Shown here piece by piece: positions 16,542 to 26,292 of a DNA stretch of 64,000 bases. The DNA is from Thalassotalea nanhaiensis (GTDB lineage Bacteria; Pseudomonadota; Gammaproteobacteria; Enterobacterales; Alteromonadaceae), in the NCBI RefSeq assembly GCF_031583575.1, contig NZ_CP134146.1, forward strand, positions 1,674,001-1,738,000. Reading direction: 5' to 3'. The notes beneath the pieces were generated by a model. That model was not told the DNA's origin and made no database searches. It saw nothing but the letters and a program-made list of their open reading frames with translations. The position numbers and the translations under genes are program-made. Position 1 is the stretch's first letter, and every line of letters begins with the position of its first letter.

Positions 16542-16763
16542 ATGAGTCTTAAAATTTTTTCTTTTTTACGTACCTTAACAAATAGCCCAACTGTTAACGT
16601 ATTGATTGGTTTGATAATATTAGCTACTAGCTTAGCCGAAATTATTAGCTCAGTTGATCGAATTTCCATCGGGGCGCACCACGGTGCGGCAATTTTTGGT
16701 CTTTTTCATACGCTAAAATCTCTACCTGAGCTTGTTGAGGGAATCAAAAAGTTCGAAGAATAA
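16542..16763 (+). CDS. Small membrane protein
   Basis: A 73-residue protein with one clear transmembrane helix (about residues 18-37, VNVLIGLIILATSLAEIISS), a second mildly hydrophobic segment (HHGAAIFGLFHTL) and a charged C-terminus. GAG lies close upstream of the ATG. The family is not recognised. The gene is codirectional with the Sel1 gene and the CheD-like gene, with about 190 and 50 bases between them. Confidence 0.55.
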   Translation: MSLKIFSFLRTLTNSPTVNVLIGLIILATSLAEIISSVDRISIGAHHGAAIFGLFHTLKSLPELVEGIKKFEE

Positions 16764-16811
16764 GTAGACAGGATATAAATCAATTTATTACATATTTAAA
16801 TAACAACGAGA

Positions 16812-17291
16812 GTGCAAACCAATATGTGTAAAATAATAAATAGGGCAAATGATAGTGCATTTACAGTGAAAGATGCTTACGCAACATATATTGCCCATAA
16901 GGATAAAATTTATTACGAAAATACGTACAAATGTGTAACGGGAAAAATAGGTCCTTGTACAGCCGTGGGACTACGGTTCACCAATAGGGTTGGAATGAAG
17001 CATTGCCACCCTGGAGCTGGAAAAACTCAAGGTATAGAAGCAAATGCTTTAGATATTGAAAAACGAGCCGGAAAAGTGCTAAAGAATATATACATTTTTG
17101 GCCCTGATGCTGAAGATTACGCCAAATCTCTAAGTAAAAAATTTACAGGTGTTGATATTTATTGGCTGTACAAAAACGGATTTGTAAATGACGGTATTTT
17201 GCAAGTAAATACACAAGATGGCGAATTTACCGCCAGAGCACATGCTAACGGAAAATGTTATACATCGGATGACTTTACAAAGTTAGTCTAA
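16812..17291 (+). CDS. CheD-like deamidase candidate without chemotaxis genes
   Basis: A 159-residue protein from a GTG; an ATG at 16824 is an alternative start. The segment VTGKIGPCTAVGL...GMKHCHPG lines up with CheD (TIGLGSCVGV...GGLAHVMLP). Thr43, Cys49 and His64 or His66 sit where CheD has its Thr-Cys-His site. Thr is at -6 from Cys, and the His lies 15 to 17 residues after it. YIFGPDA (about 96-102) also resembles CheD KIFGGA. CheD and CNF1-type enzymes deamidate glutamine side chains of proteins. No che or mcp gene is near, so the target is unknown. The fold assignment is my inference from these motifs. Confidence 0.5.
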   Translation: MQTNMCKIINRANDSAFTVKDAYATYIAHKDKIYYENTYKCVTGKIGPCTAVGLRFTNRVGMKHCHPGAGKTQGIEANALDIEKRAGKVLKNIYIFGPDAEDYAKSLSKKFTGVDIYWLYKNGFVNDGILQVNTQDGEFTARAHANGKCYTSDDFTKLV

Positions 17292-17372
17292 TAATATAAG
17301 TCTTGTTGGTATGGAGCATCCCGATGACTTGTTTTATCTGCCTATAAAATAACTTTTGACAGTCTTAATATC

Positions 17373-17597
17373 TTAACTGCCAAAGTAATCTTGCAGTTCA
17401 TTTATTGTTGGTTGGTGTCTAAAAACCAGCTTGCCATCTACAAATATATTTGGGGAATGTTTGATGTTGTATTGGTTTACCAGTTCGGGGTTAGATTCTA
17501 CATAATCGATATGATAATTGACACCAACATTTTGCAATTCACATTCAAGATTTGGAATACAAAAATCAGTTTGGGTAACTAAAAGCTGAACGTCCAT
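17373..17597 (-). CDS. Thioredoxin/glutaredoxin-fold small protein
   Basis: A 74-residue protein with the outline of a glutaredoxin: an N-terminal beta strand (VQLLVTQTDF), then Cys, then the middle YNIKHSPNIFVDGKLVFRH with the cis-Pro (SPNIFVDG), then a terminal helix. The usual CxxC is replaced by C-IPNLE-C, six residues apart, so ordinary dithiol exchange is doubtful. AAGGACA precedes the ATG at 17597. It may act through one Cys or as a binding domain. Confidence 0.7.
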   Translation of the reverse strand: MDVQLLVTQTDFCIPNLECELQNVGVNYHIDYVESNPELVNQYNIKHSPNIFVDGKLVFRHQPTINELQDYFGS

Positions 17598-17847
17598 TTG
17601 CTGTCCTTTAATGTTTAACCTCTCTATATTTTATAAGTATAGTGCTCGAATTAGATTATGACCAAGCGACTGACTTTAATTGTTTTTTATGTAAAAAATG
17701 TCATTGATTTATTTCTATATTTTTCACAAAAAATTAAATTATGTACTACAGTTAATCTAACTGCTTTAAGTAAAGCAGTTTTTATGATGTGAATCATATG
17801 CTTGCAAAGCAAAATTTAACAACAACCCAAGTTAACAGGGAATAATT

Positions 17848-18336
17848 ATGAAAAAGATTTTAATTTCAGCAGTACTTTTAACTGCTTCTTCTTCAGCTAT
17901 GGCTGTTGCTCCAGGTGGTCCTAATTGTGGTTGGGGCAATATGTTATTTGAAGGTCAAACAGGTACAGCATCGCATGTTGTCGCTTCATTTACTAATGGC
18001 TCAACATTTAACAATACCTTTGGTATGACTTTCGGTACAAACGGTTGTTCTACCCAAGGTTCTTTAACGTATGGTGGTAAAGAAATGATCGACGTTAGTT
18101 TGATCATGGATGAGTTTACCGAAGATGTTGCTCGTGGTGATGGTGAAGCGATTACTGCAGTAGCCGTATCTATTGGCGTTGAAGAGCAAGACCGTGCAAA
18201 CTTTAAACGTTCAATGCATGACAACTTTGACAAAATGTTTCCATCAGAAGACGTAACGACCGAGCATGTAGTGCAAACTATGTTCGAAGTTATGGAAAGT
18301 GATGAGCAATTGGCAAAATATACTGTTGCTGAATAA
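17848..18336 (+). CDS. DUF3015 family secreted protein
   Basis: A 162-residue protein with a clear signal peptide (residues 1-19, cut after AMA). The mature part begins APGGPNCGWGNMLFEG and continues with MTFGTNGCSTQGSLTYG, the glycine-rich double-Cys block typical of DUF3015. The C-terminal half is helical and acidic. The family is periplasmic or outer-membrane associated and of unknown function. A strong ribosome site (AGGGAA) lies upstream and a terminator follows, so it is a single-gene unit. Confidence 0.85.
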   Translation: MKKILISAVLLTASSSAMAVAPGGPNCGWGNMLFEGQTGTASHVVASFTNGSTFNNTFGMTFGTNGCSTQGSLTYGGKEMIDVSLIMDEFTEDVARGDGEAITAVAVSIGVEEQDRANFKRSMHDNFDKMFPSEDVTTEHVVQTMFEVMESDEQLAKYTVAE

Positions 18337-18351
18337 TCAACTGTAAAAATT

Positions 18352-18387
18352 AAAAGGGGCTGATTGTGAAATTAGTCCCTTTTATTT
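18352..18387 (+). terminator. Terminator after DUF3015 gene
   Basis: AAAAGGGGCTGAT pairs with ATTAGTCCCTTTT through 13 positions (two G-T), followed by ATTTT. Confidence 0.8.
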
Positions 18388-18456
18388 TCCTCATAACAAT
18401 GTATAAATAACTGATATAGTTTTTTAACAAAAATAATAAAAGTAGTAATTAGTTAT

Positions 18457-20310
18457 ATGCGCAACCCATTAATTATTTTGGCTTTTTTATCGTGCCTTAT
18501 TTTTCAATCGCATGCTGAAGTAAAACAATCAAATACCCAGTTAACTGTTGAGCAACGTCAGCTTGCTTTTGATGATTATTGGTTAACCTTGCTTTACTAT
18601 CAAAAAAGTGATTATACGGATTCGTACGAAAGCTTTGTTGACGATGACCGATTTTTCTTTGCCATAGGTGGAAAGTTTAATCCTGACGCTGAATTACAAG
18701 CTAATATAGATACCTTTATTGAAAAACCTGAATTTCAATGTACTTTCCCTGCTAGAAAAAAATGGCTGGATAAACATTTACCAAGTATTGCTGCGCATTT
18801 TCCACAGGTTGAATGTAAAAAATATAATGAATGGCGCAAAAAGCTTAATACTGAATCTGTCGTTCTAGTCTACGCCGCAAGTCAACTCAACAGTCCATCG
18901 TCAATGTACGGACATACGTTTATTCGCTTTGACCCGTATGATGTTGAAAAACACTCTACCTATTTATCACATGCAATAAACTTTGGTGCTACTGTACCCG
19001 AAAACGCCAGTAACTTTAGCTATGCATTAAGAGGCTTGGCTGGAGGGTATCCTGGCAGGTTTGCAACTAACCCTTATTTTGAAAAAATCAAAGAATACAA
19101 TCGTGCTGAAAATCGAGACTTATGGGAGTACAAACTTAACTTAACTGCAGAAGAAGTCGATAGAATGCTCACCCATGTATGGGAATTACAAGGCATTAAT
19201 TTTGATTATTATTTTTTTGATGAAAATTGTTCATTTAGGCTATTAGAGTTAATAGATGTTGCAAAGCCGGGCAGCAAGCTTGTTGATCAATTTCCCGGTG
19301 TCGCTATTCCAATTGATACAGTTAGAGTTGTAAGAGATGCTAATTTAATCAGCGAAGTGCATTATCGTCCATCGATTAGAACAGATTTAGAAAACCAATT
19401 AGATAGCTTACCTAAAGATCATAGGGCCTTAGCAATACAATTATCTAAAGATATTAATGTTAGAGAAACAACTGAATTTAAACAATTAGATAAAGCTGAG
19501 AAGCAGGCAATTGTTCACGCATCCTATCGGTTAATTCGTTTTTTACATAATAAAGATGAACGTTCAAAGGCAGTGGCGTCTCGTAGTTTTAAATTATTGA
19601 AAATGATCCGTAAAGAATCAGACATAAAGTCAGTAAAACCGGAGCGGCCTTTACGACCAGATTTAGGTCATGATACAACCATGTATTCAGTACAGTTAGG
19701 TGAAAGCAATGAACATGCCTTTGCTGACTTTACTTACCGGGCGAGTTATCACGACTTAATTGATAATATCCCAGGTTATGACAATGGTATGTCGTTGAAT
19801 ATGGGCGAGGTTGTATTAAGGGCAGTTGAAGATTCATTACAACTGCAAAAAGCTGAGTTTATTGATATAACATCTCTCTCGGTTAGAAATGATTTTATGA
19901 CCCCCATGTCTTGGATGGCTAATGTTGGTGCTGAGCGTCAATGGACTGAAGGTGATGACAAATTAGTTGCAAGAGTTAGTGGTGGTGCAGGAGTCAGTTA
20001 TGAACCGCTCAAATTCGATCGGGTATTCTTCATGCTTACTGGCCGGCTGGAATATAATCAAGGGTTGGATAATCATTTTTCTGTGGCGCCAGGCGTTACG
20101 GCAGGCTATCTAAGAACTTGGCAAAATAGTAAGTCTATAATTACCGTTTCCCACTATGAATTTATAGATGATCTAAGCAGAACTGTTTATAAGTTTGAGC
20201 ATAACTGGTCATTATCTAAGAATCATTCGTTGCGACTGCATGCGAAGCGAAGCGATAATAACAATGTAGATTATGATGAATTTGGAGTGTCGTGGCGTGG
20301 TTTCTTCTAA
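18457..20310 (+). CDS. DUF4105 (Lnb N-terminal-like) periplasmic protein
   Basis: A 617-residue protein with a signal peptide (residues 1-20, cut after SHA). The DUF4105 core is YAASQLNSPSSMYGHTFIRF (about residues 136-155), with a conserved His and further motifs LRGLAGGYPGRF and DENCSFRLLELID (about 265). These contribute the Ser/His and Cys residues of an NlpC/P60-like peptidase fold. The C-terminal third is beta-rich with alternating residues (for example GRLEYNQGLDNHFSVAPG) and ends in WRGFF with a terminal Phe, as in outer-membrane beta-barrels. It may process or anchor envelope components; the substrate is unknown. It overlaps the next gene. Confidence 0.8.
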   Translation: MRNPLIILAFLSCLIFQSHAEVKQSNTQLTVEQRQLAFDDYWLTLLYYQKSDYTDSYESFVDDDRFFFAIGGKFNPDAELQANIDTFIEKPEFQCTFPARKKWLDKHLPSIAAHFPQVECKKYNEWRKKLNTESVVLVYAASQLNSPSSMYGHTFIRFDPYDVEKHSTYLSHAINFGATVPENASNFSYALRGLAGGYPGRFATNPYFEKIKEYNRAENRDLWEYKLNLTAEEVDRMLTHVWELQGINFDYYFFDENCSFRLLELIDVAKPGSKLVDQFPGVAIPIDTVRVVRDANLISEVHYRPSIRTDLENQLDSLPKDHRALAIQLSKDINVRETTEFKQLDKAEKQAIVHASYRLIRFLHNKDERSKAVASRSFKLLKMIRKESDIKSVKPERPLRPDLGHDTTMYSVQLGESNEHAFADFTYRASYHDLIDNIPGYDNGMSLNMGEVVLRAVEDSLQLQKAEFIDITSLSVRNDFMTPMSWMANVGAERQWTEGDDKLVARVSGGAGVSYEPLKFDRVFFMLTGRLEYNQGLDNHFSVAPGVTAGYLRTWQNSKSIITVSHYEFIDDLSRTVYKFEHNWSLSKNHSLRLHAKRSDNNNVDYDEFGVSWRGFF

Positions 20311-21160
20311 GATTTCAAAGTTTATACTATTTGCGGCGGCCATATTTATATCCGGTTGCCAAGGCTTGTTGTTTTATCCAAGCAAAGAAATGGTACGAAC
20401 ACCAGCAGATGTTGACTTAACTTATGATGATATCTATCTAGAATCAGCAGACGGCACAAAGTTAAACGCTTGGTTTTTAACTGTAGACGAAGAGGTAGAA
20501 GTAAAAGGCAGTGTGTACTTTTTGCATGGCAATGCGCAAAATATATCGCAGCATTTAGCATCCGTTTATTGGTTGCCAAAGCAAGGCTACCAGGTGTTTT
20601 TACTCGACTATAGAGGCTATGGTAACTCTGAAGGGACACCAGTACTTAGCGACGTGCTAACCGATATAAATGCCGGCTTTGAATTTATCGTCAACCACCC
20701 CAAAACACAAAATAAGCCCCTGTACTTATTAGGTCAGAGTTTAGGTGCATCTATGTCGGGGTATTTAGCCGGTAGTCAACCACAAATGCGAGACAAATTT
20801 AGTGCTGTCATATTAGATGCTGCGTTTACTTCTTATGCAGATGCAAGCCAATCCGTTGCCAGCCAAAGTTGGATAACCTGGTTGTTTCAATATCCGGTAG
20901 CCTGGTCGATGCCTGACAATTACGACTTAATAGATGTTGTTGATAAAATATCACCAACGCCGTTATTAATTATCCATGGTAAGCAAGATAATATTATTCC
21001 TTACCAACACTCACAAACCTTGCTTGCTAAAGCAAAGCAACCTAAAGCACTGCTAAGTTATAACGGCGGTCATATTGCTACATTTACAGATGAAGGCAAT
21101 CAACAACTTCTAGTTGAATTCATGCAACGTTATCAAAAAGCAAAAATATCTAACAAATAA
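20297..21160 (+). CDS. Alpha/beta-hydrolase lipoprotein
   Basis: About 287 residues from a GTG at 20297. That codon has TTGGAGT 8 bases upstream and gives a lipoprotein signal (FAAAIFISGC); the frame could extend 24 bases further. Hydrolase features are HGN (YFLHGNAQN), the nucleophile elbow GQSLGAS (about residue 149), Asp in GKQDNIIP (about 230) and the terminal His in GGHIATF. The family includes serine esterases and peptidases such as YfhR/Bem46. The start lies inside the DUF4105 gene's 3' end, so the two are translationally coupled and both products sit in the envelope. Confidence 0.85.
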   Translation: MVSSKISKFILFAAAIFISGCQGLLFYPSKEMVRTPADVDLTYDDIYLESADGTKLNAWFLTVDEEVEVKGSVYFLHGNAQNISQHLASVYWLPKQGYQVFLLDYRGYGNSEGTPVLSDVLTDINAGFEFIVNHPKTQNKPLYLLGQSLGASMSGYLAGSQPQMRDKFSAVILDAAFTSYADASQSVASQSWITWLFQYPVAWSMPDNYDLIDVVDKISPTPLLIIHGKQDNIIPYQHSQTLLAKAKQPKALLSYNGGHIATFTDEGNQQLLVEFMQRYQKAKISNK

Positions 21161-21372
21161 ATTGAACTTTTCTACACTTAACTGTCTTTTGTCGCAGCTT
21201 TATATTGCCAATTCCCTCCATCAGTTATATACTTTGCACAGCTTTGACGTGGAATGGTTTTTTCCCCTACAACTCTAAGGTTAAATTCCCTAAGTTTCAC
21301 GTGCCTGTATTAGATTAATCACGGTAGACAACTACCCATTTCTATTACTTGTACACAAAGGGTTGTAATTTT
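21161..21372. other. Intergenic stretch upstream of rimP
   Basis: No gene or tRNA was found. In E. coli an initiator tRNA (metY) lies just before rimP; none is visible here. The stretch is AT-rich and leads into two successive terminator hairpins. Confidence 0.5.
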
Positions 21373-21399
21373 AAGCCCCGCGTGAATAGGGGCTTTTTT
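21373..21399 (+). terminator. Terminator upstream of the rimP operon
   Basis: AAGCCCC and GGGGCTT pair around GCGTGAATA, followed by a T run. It may end transcripts from upstream or belong to a lost tRNA unit. Confidence 0.8.
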
Positions 21400-21495
21400 G
21401 TATCTGCTGTTTACTCATTCGTAAATGAATCGATTAAAAGCTGCAAATACAAAACTGCTTTTAAAATGTAGTATCAACTAGGTTGGTACTGGTAC

Positions 21496-21516
21496 TGGGC
21501 TATATGCCCATTTTTT
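21496..21516 (+). terminator. Terminator/attenuator 18 bases before rimP
   Basis: TGGGC and GCCCA pair around TATAT, followed by six T. It lies directly ahead of the TTGGAG ribosome site of rimP. NusA, encoded in this operon, acts at such hairpins, so feedback attenuation is plausible. Confidence 0.65.
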
Positions 21517-21533
21517 GTTTTTGGAGAAAATGA

Positions 21534-21989
21534 TTGAGTAATTTTGAACAAAAATTAACTGAGATGTTACGTCCAGCTGTCGATATGACAGGTTTGGAGT
21601 TATTAGGATTAGAATTTATTAGTGCTGGTAATAATTCAGTTTTACGTTTGTATATCGATCATGAAAACGGTATCGATGTTGATAACTGCGCCGAGGTTTC
21701 ACGCCAGGTGAGCGCAATTCTTGATGTTGAAGACCCAATAAGTAGCGAATATAACCTTGAGGTTTCATCTCCAGGTGTTGACCGCCCATTATTTACTAAG
21801 GCTCATTATGAGCAAGTAATTGGGGAAACGGTAGAAGTTAAACTAGGCATGCCATTAAATGGTCGTCGTAAGTTTAAAGGAATATTAGAAGCCATTGAAG
21901 GTGACAATTTAATTGTTGTTGTTGATGGTCAAGATTATGAGTTACCTGTGTCAAATATTGACAAAGGCAACCTAATTGCAAAATTTTAA
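21534..21989 (+). CDS. rimP: Ribosome maturation factor RimP
   Basis: A 151-residue protein needed for maturation of the 30S subunit. It has the typical RimP opening (LRPAVDMTGLELLGLEF), then DVDNCAEVSRQVSAILD (about residues 44-60) and the conserved EVSSPGVDRPLF (about 79-90). The C-terminal domain is SH3-like. It starts at TTG with TTGGAG 7 bases upstream. It is the first gene of rimP-nusA-infB, with 39 bases before nusA, and a terminator-like hairpin in the leader may control the operon. Confidence 0.96.
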   Translation: MSNFEQKLTEMLRPAVDMTGLELLGLEFISAGNNSVLRLYIDHENGIDVDNCAEVSRQVSAILDVEDPISSEYNLEVSSPGVDRPLFTKAHYEQVIGETVEVKLGMPLNGRRKFKGILEAIEGDNLIVVVDGQDYELPVSNIDKGNLIAKF

Positions 21990-22028
21990 GAATTTAGTTG
22001 TACAGAATATTAAGAGAGGCTAAGTAGA

Positions 22029-23522
22029 ATGAGTAAGGAAATATTGCTGGTTGTTGATGCTGTTTCAAATGAAAAGGCATTATCCCGTGAAAGCATTTTT
22101 GAGGCGATGGAAACTGCCCTAGAAACTGCAACCAAGAAAAAATATGAAGGCGAAATTTTAGTTCGCGTTGAAATTGATCGTGAAAGTGGAGAGTTTGATA
22201 CTTTCCGTCGTTGGGAAGTTATTGCTGATGATGCAGAAATGGAAAATCCATATGCACAAATCGGTTTAGCAGCAGCACAGTTTGATGATGAAACTCTAGA
22301 ACTTGGTGGTTTTGTTGAAGACCAAATTGAGTCAGTTAAATTTGACCGTATTACTACACAAACTGCCAAGCAAGTAATTGTACAAAAAATTAGAGAAGCT
22401 GAACGCGCTAAAGTAATTGCTGAGTATGAAGACCAAGTTGGTGAAATCATCACTGGTGTAGTAAAAAAAGCCAGTCGTGAAAGTGTAATTTTAGATTTAG
22501 GTAACAATGCTGAAGCTGTTATCTTCCGCGATGAAATGCTTCCTCGTGAAGTGTTCCGTCCAGGTGACCGTGTTCGTGGCTTGTTATTTGAAATAAAACC
22601 AGAAGCACGCGGAGCACAATTATTTGTTAGTCGTGCTAACCCTGAAATGCTAATTGAATTATTCCGCGTTGAAGTACCAGAAATTGGTGAAGAAATGTTG
22701 GAAATTAAAGGCGCAGCTCGTGACCCAGGTTCACGTGCTAAAATCGCTGTTAAATCTAACGATCGTCGTATAGACCCTGTTGGAGCTTGTGTTGGTATGC
22801 GCGGTTCACGTGTACAAGCTGTTTCAGGCGAGTTAGGTGGTGAGCGTGTTGATATCGTTTTATATGACGATAACCCGGCTCAATTTGTTATCAACGCTAT
22901 GGCTCCGGCTGAAGTTGCATCAATTATTGTTGATGAAGATAACAATACTATGGATATCGCTGTAGAAGAGGGCAACCTTGCTATGGCAATTGGTAAAAGT
23001 GGTCAAAACATCCGTTTAGCTAGCCAGTTAACTGGTTGGGAACTTAATGTTATGACTGTTGAAGACATGAAAGCTAAACATGAAGCTGAAAATGACAAGG
23101 TTCTAAACTTATTCACTGAAAAGTTAGACTTGGATGAAGACTTCGCTACGATGTTAGTTGACGAAGGTTTCACTTCTTTAGAAGAGATTGCTTACGTTCC
23201 AGTGTCTGAATTATTAGAAATTGATGGCCTTGATGAAGATATCGTTGAAGAGTTACGTGAGCGCGCTAAAGCTGCGATAACGACTGCTGCACTAGCTTCT
23301 GAAGAATCATTAGAAGACGCTGAACCTGCTGCTGACTTATTAGCTCTTGAAGGTATGGAAAAACACTTAGCATTTGTTTTAGCTAGTCGCGGTGTTATTA
23401 CCCTTGAAGATTTAGCTGAGCAGGGCGTTGACGAGATTGCCGACATTGAAGAGCTTGATGAAGCTAAAGCTGGCGAATTAATTATGGCTGCACGTAACAT
23501 ATGCTGGTTTAACGAAGAATAA
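22029..23522 (+). CDS. nusA: Transcription termination/antitermination factor NusA
   Basis: A 497-residue protein that binds RNA polymerase and nascent RNA to modulate pausing, termination and antitermination. Domains in order: N-terminal polymerase-binding domain (1-125), S1 (about 135-200), KH1 and KH2 (about 200-345, with [11 protein letters not shown] and [12 protein letters not shown]), and two C-terminal acidic HhH repeats (about 365-420 and 440-495), as in the gammaproteobacterial form. Length matches E. coli (495). It precedes infB by 23 bases. Confidence 0.98.
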   Translation: MSKEILLVVDAVSNEKALSRESIFEAMETALETATKKKYEGEILVRVEIDRESGEFDTFRRWEVIADDAEMENPYAQIGLAAAQFDDETLELGGFVEDQIESVKFDRITTQTAKQVIVQKIREAERAKVIAEYEDQVGEIITGVVKKASRESVILDLGNNAEAVIFRDEMLPREVFRPGDRVRGLLFEIKPEARGAQLFVSRANPEMLIELFRVEVPEIGEEMLEIKGAARDPGSRAKIAVKSNDRRIDPVGACVGMRGSRVQAVSGELGGERVDIVLYDDNPAQFVINAMAPAEVASIIVDEDNNTMDIAVEEGNLAMAIGKSGQNIRLASQLTGWELNVMTVEDMKAKHEAENDKVLNLFTEKLDLDEDFATMLVDEGFTSLEEIAYVPVSELLEIDGLDEDIVEELRERAKAAITTAALASEESLEDAEPAADLLALEGMEKHLAFVLASRGVITLEDLAEQGVDEIADIEELDEAKAGELIMAARNICWFNEE

Positions 23523-23545
23523 GCCCTAGCAGGAGATAAAATTTA

Positions 23546-26197
23546 ATGACAGATGTAACAATAAAACAACTTGCTAGTGAAATTGGCACAGACGAAGACC
23601 GTCTTGTAAGCCAATTAGCAGATGCCGGTATTAAAAAATCAGCTGGTGATAACGTAACGGATCAAGAAAAAGAAACGTTACTTGAACACTTGAAAAAGCA
23701 ACATGGTGATAATTCAGACGCACAACCTACGCGTATGACATTAAACCGTAAAACTAAATCGACGCTTTCAATTGGCTCAGGCTCTAAAGCTAAGCAAGTA
23801 CAAGTTGAAGTTCGAAAAAAGCGTACATACGTAAAAGCGAGCGATGTAGAGCTTAAAGCACAAGCAGAAGCCGAAGCAAAAGCTGCAGCAGAAGCCGCAG
23901 AACAAGCCAAAGCAGAAGCAGAAGCTGCAGCCAAGGCTGCTGCCGAAGCAAAAGCGAAGCTAGATGCAGAGAATAAAGCGAAAGCTGCTGCAAAAGCTGA
24001 AGCTGATGCAATTGCGAAAGAAAAAGCGAAAGCGGCTAAAGCTGCTGAGCCTGCACCTACGCCTAAAGTTGAAAACGAAGAAGAAAAGAAAATTCGTTTA
24101 GCACAAGAGCGTGAGTTAGCAGCCAAAGCTGAAGAAGAAGCAGCTAAATCTGCTGAAGCGGCTAAAAAACTTGCTGAAGAAAACGAAGCTCGTTGGAAAG
24201 AACAAGAAGCAGAGCGTAAAAAGAAAGAAAAAGAAGTTGTTCATGTAACATCATCTGTTTACGCTCAAGAAGCTGAAGATAAAGTTGACCAACAAGATGA
24301 ATCTGGCGGCCGTCGTCGTAAGAAGAAAAAAGGTGGTCAAAAAGATGCTCGTGGAGCACGTGGTAAAGGTGGCAGAAAAGGCAAAATGTCTTTAAATGCT
24401 CCAACGTCTCTTCAGCATGGATTTACTAAACCAGCCAAAGATGTAGTTAAAGAAGTACGTTTAGGCGAAACTATCTCAGTTGCAGAACTTGCTGATAAAA
24501 TGGCAATTAAAGGCGCTGAAGTAGTTAAAGTTATGTTCAAAATGGGTGCTATGGCAACCATTAACCAAGTAATTGACCAAGAAACTGCATCGTTAGTTGT
24601 AGAAGAAATGGGCCATAACGTTGTACTAGTAAATGAAAATGCATTAGAAGACGCGGTACTTGAAGATAGAGGACCAGTTGGTGATGCAATCACTCGTGCT
24701 CCTGTTGTTACAATTATGGGTCACGTAGATCACGGTAAAACATCATTACTAGATTATATCCGTAAAGCAAAAGTAGCATCTGGCGAAGCGGGTGGTATTA
24801 CTCAGCATATTGGTGCTTATCACGTAGAAACTGGTCACGGTATGATCACTTTCTTAGATACTCCAGGTCACGCCGCGTTTACAGCAATGCGTTCACGTGG
24901 TGCTAAAGCTACTGATATCGTAATTATTGTTGTTGCTGCCGATGATGGTGTAATGCCACAAACAGTTGAAGCGATTCAGCATGCGAAAGCATCAGATGCG
25001 CCGATTATTATTGCAATAAACAAAATGGATAAAGAAGCGACTGATGTTGAACGTGTTCGTAGTGAACTTTCTCAACATGACGTACTTTCTGAAGAGTGGG
25101 GCGGTGACGTTCAATTCTGTCCTGTATCTGCAAAAACTGGCCTTGGTATCGATGAACTACTTGATGCTGTATTACTACAAGCTGAAGTATTAGAGCTAAC
25201 AGCTGTAGTAGATAAAATGGCTGGTGGTGTTGTTGTTGAATCTAAACTTGATAAAGGTCGTGGCCCAGTTGCTACTGTTCTTGTTCAAGAAGGTACATTG
25301 AAACAAGGTGATATCGTACTTTGTGGTTTAGAGTACGGTCGTGTTCGTGCAATGCGTGATGAAAACGGTAAGACTATCACTGAAGCTGGTCCTTCAATTC
25401 CAGTGGAAATCTTAGGTTTAAGTGGCGTGCCACAATCTGGTGATGAAGCAACAGTTGTTAAAGATGAGAAAAAAGCTCGTGAAGTTGCATTGTTCCGTCA
25501 AGGTAAATTCCGCGATGTTAAACTTGCTCGTCAACAAAAAGCTAAGCTTGAAAACATGTTTGCTAACATGGAAGAAGGCGATATCTCTGAAGTTAACGTA
25601 GTTCTTAAATCAGACGTACAAGGTTCACTTGAAGCGATTTCTGATTCATTAGTTAAGTTATCTACTGATGAAGTTAAAGTTAAAATCGTTGGCTCTGGTG
25701 TTGGTGGTATTACTGAAACTGATGCATCACTTGCAGCTGCATCTAACGCAATCGTAGTTGGTTTTAACGTTCGTGCCGATGCATCTGCACGTAAAGTTAT
25801 CGAGTCTGAAAACTTAGACTTACGTTACTACAGCGTTATCTACGCATTGATTGATGAAGTTAAATCGGCAATGAGCGGTATGCTTGCGCCTGAATTCAAA
25901 CAAGAAATCATTGGTCTTGCAGAAGTACGTGACGTATTCAAGTCACCAAAAATTGGCGCTATCGCTGGTTGTATGGTTACTGAAGGTATCATTAAACGTA
26001 GCGCGCCAATCCGTGTATTACGTGAAAATGTAGTAATTTACGAAGGTGAGTTAGAGTCATTACGTCGCTTTAAAGATGACGTACAGGAAGTTCGTAACGG
26101 TACAGAGTGTGGTATCGGTGTTAAGAACTATAACGATGTTCGAGTTGGTGACCAAATCGAAGTATTCGAAACGGTTGAAATTCAACGTACCCTGTAA
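23546..26197 (+). CDS. infB: Translation initiation factor IF-2
   Basis: An 883-residue GTPase that brings initiator tRNA to the 30S subunit and promotes subunit joining. The N-terminus has an IF2-N fold (1-50), then a long Ala/Lys/Glu-rich helix (about 100-240) and a basic stretch ([11 protein letters not shown]). A second IF2-N motif is near 300. The G domain has GHVDHGKT (about 392), DTPGHAAF (about 439) and NKMD (about 492). Domains II-IV follow to the C-terminus ([12 protein letters not shown]). AGGAG precedes the start. A terminator separates it from rbfA. Confidence 0.98.
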   Translation: MTDVTIKQLASEIGTDEDRLVSQLADAGIKKSAGDNVTDQEKETLLEHLKKQHGDNSDAQPTRMTLNRKTKSTLSIGSGSKAKQVQVEVRKKRTYVKASDVELKAQAEAEAKAAAEAAEQAKAEAEAAAKAAAEAKAKLDAENKAKAAAKAEADAIAKEKAKAAKAAEPAPTPKVENEEEKKIRLAQERELAAKAEEEAAKSAEAAKKLAEENEARWKEQEAERKKKEKEVVHVTSSVYAQEAEDKVDQQDESGGRRRKKKKGGQKDARGARGKGGRKGKMSLNAPTSLQHGFTKPAKDVVKEVRLGETISVAELADKMAIKGAEVVKVMFKMGAMATINQVIDQETASLVVEEMGHNVVLVNENALEDAVLEDRGPVGDAITRAPVVTIMGHVDHGKTSLLDYIRKAKVASGEAGGITQHIGAYHVETGHGMITFLDTPGHAAFTAMRSRGAKATDIVIIVVAADDGVMPQTVEAIQHAKASDAPIIIAINKMDKEATDVERVRSELSQHDVLSEEWGGDVQFCPVSAKTGLGIDELLDAVLLQAEVLELTAVVDKMAGGVVVESKLDKGRGPVATVLVQEGTLKQGDIVLCGLEYGRVRAMRDENGKTITEAGPSIPVEILGLSGVPQSGDEATVVKDEKKAREVALFRQGKFRDVKLARQQKAKLENMFANMEEGDISEVNVVLKSDVQGSLEAISDSLVKLSTDEVKVKIVGSGVGGITETDASLAAASNAIVVGFNVRADASARKVIESENLDLRYYSVIYALIDEVKSAMSGMLAPEFKQEIIGLAEVRDVFKSPKIGAIAGCMVTEGIIKRSAPIRVLRENVVIYEGELESLRRFKDDVQEVRNGTECGIGVKNYNDVRVGDQIEVFETVEIQRTL

Positions 26198-26222
26198 TTC
26201 ATACCTGTTTATAAACATTTAA

Positions 26223-26247
26223 AATGGGAGCTATGCTCCCATTTTTT
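26223..26247 (+). terminator. Terminator between infB and rbfA
   Basis: AATGGGAGC and GCTCCCATT pair around TAT, followed by T residues. It may reduce read-through into rbfA-truB. Confidence 0.8.
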
Positions 26248-26292
26248 GCCTGATAATTAAGTTAATGTCAGGCCTAGTTATTGGAGTCATTT

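Noticed and set aside
21161-21533. Intact tRNA before rimP
   Set aside because: Looked for initiator tRNA or tRNA-Leu; no T arm with CCA found.
23662-24126. 154-codon minus frame, Ala/Ser-rich
   Set aside because: Shadow of the Ala/Lys/Glu-rich helix of IF-2.
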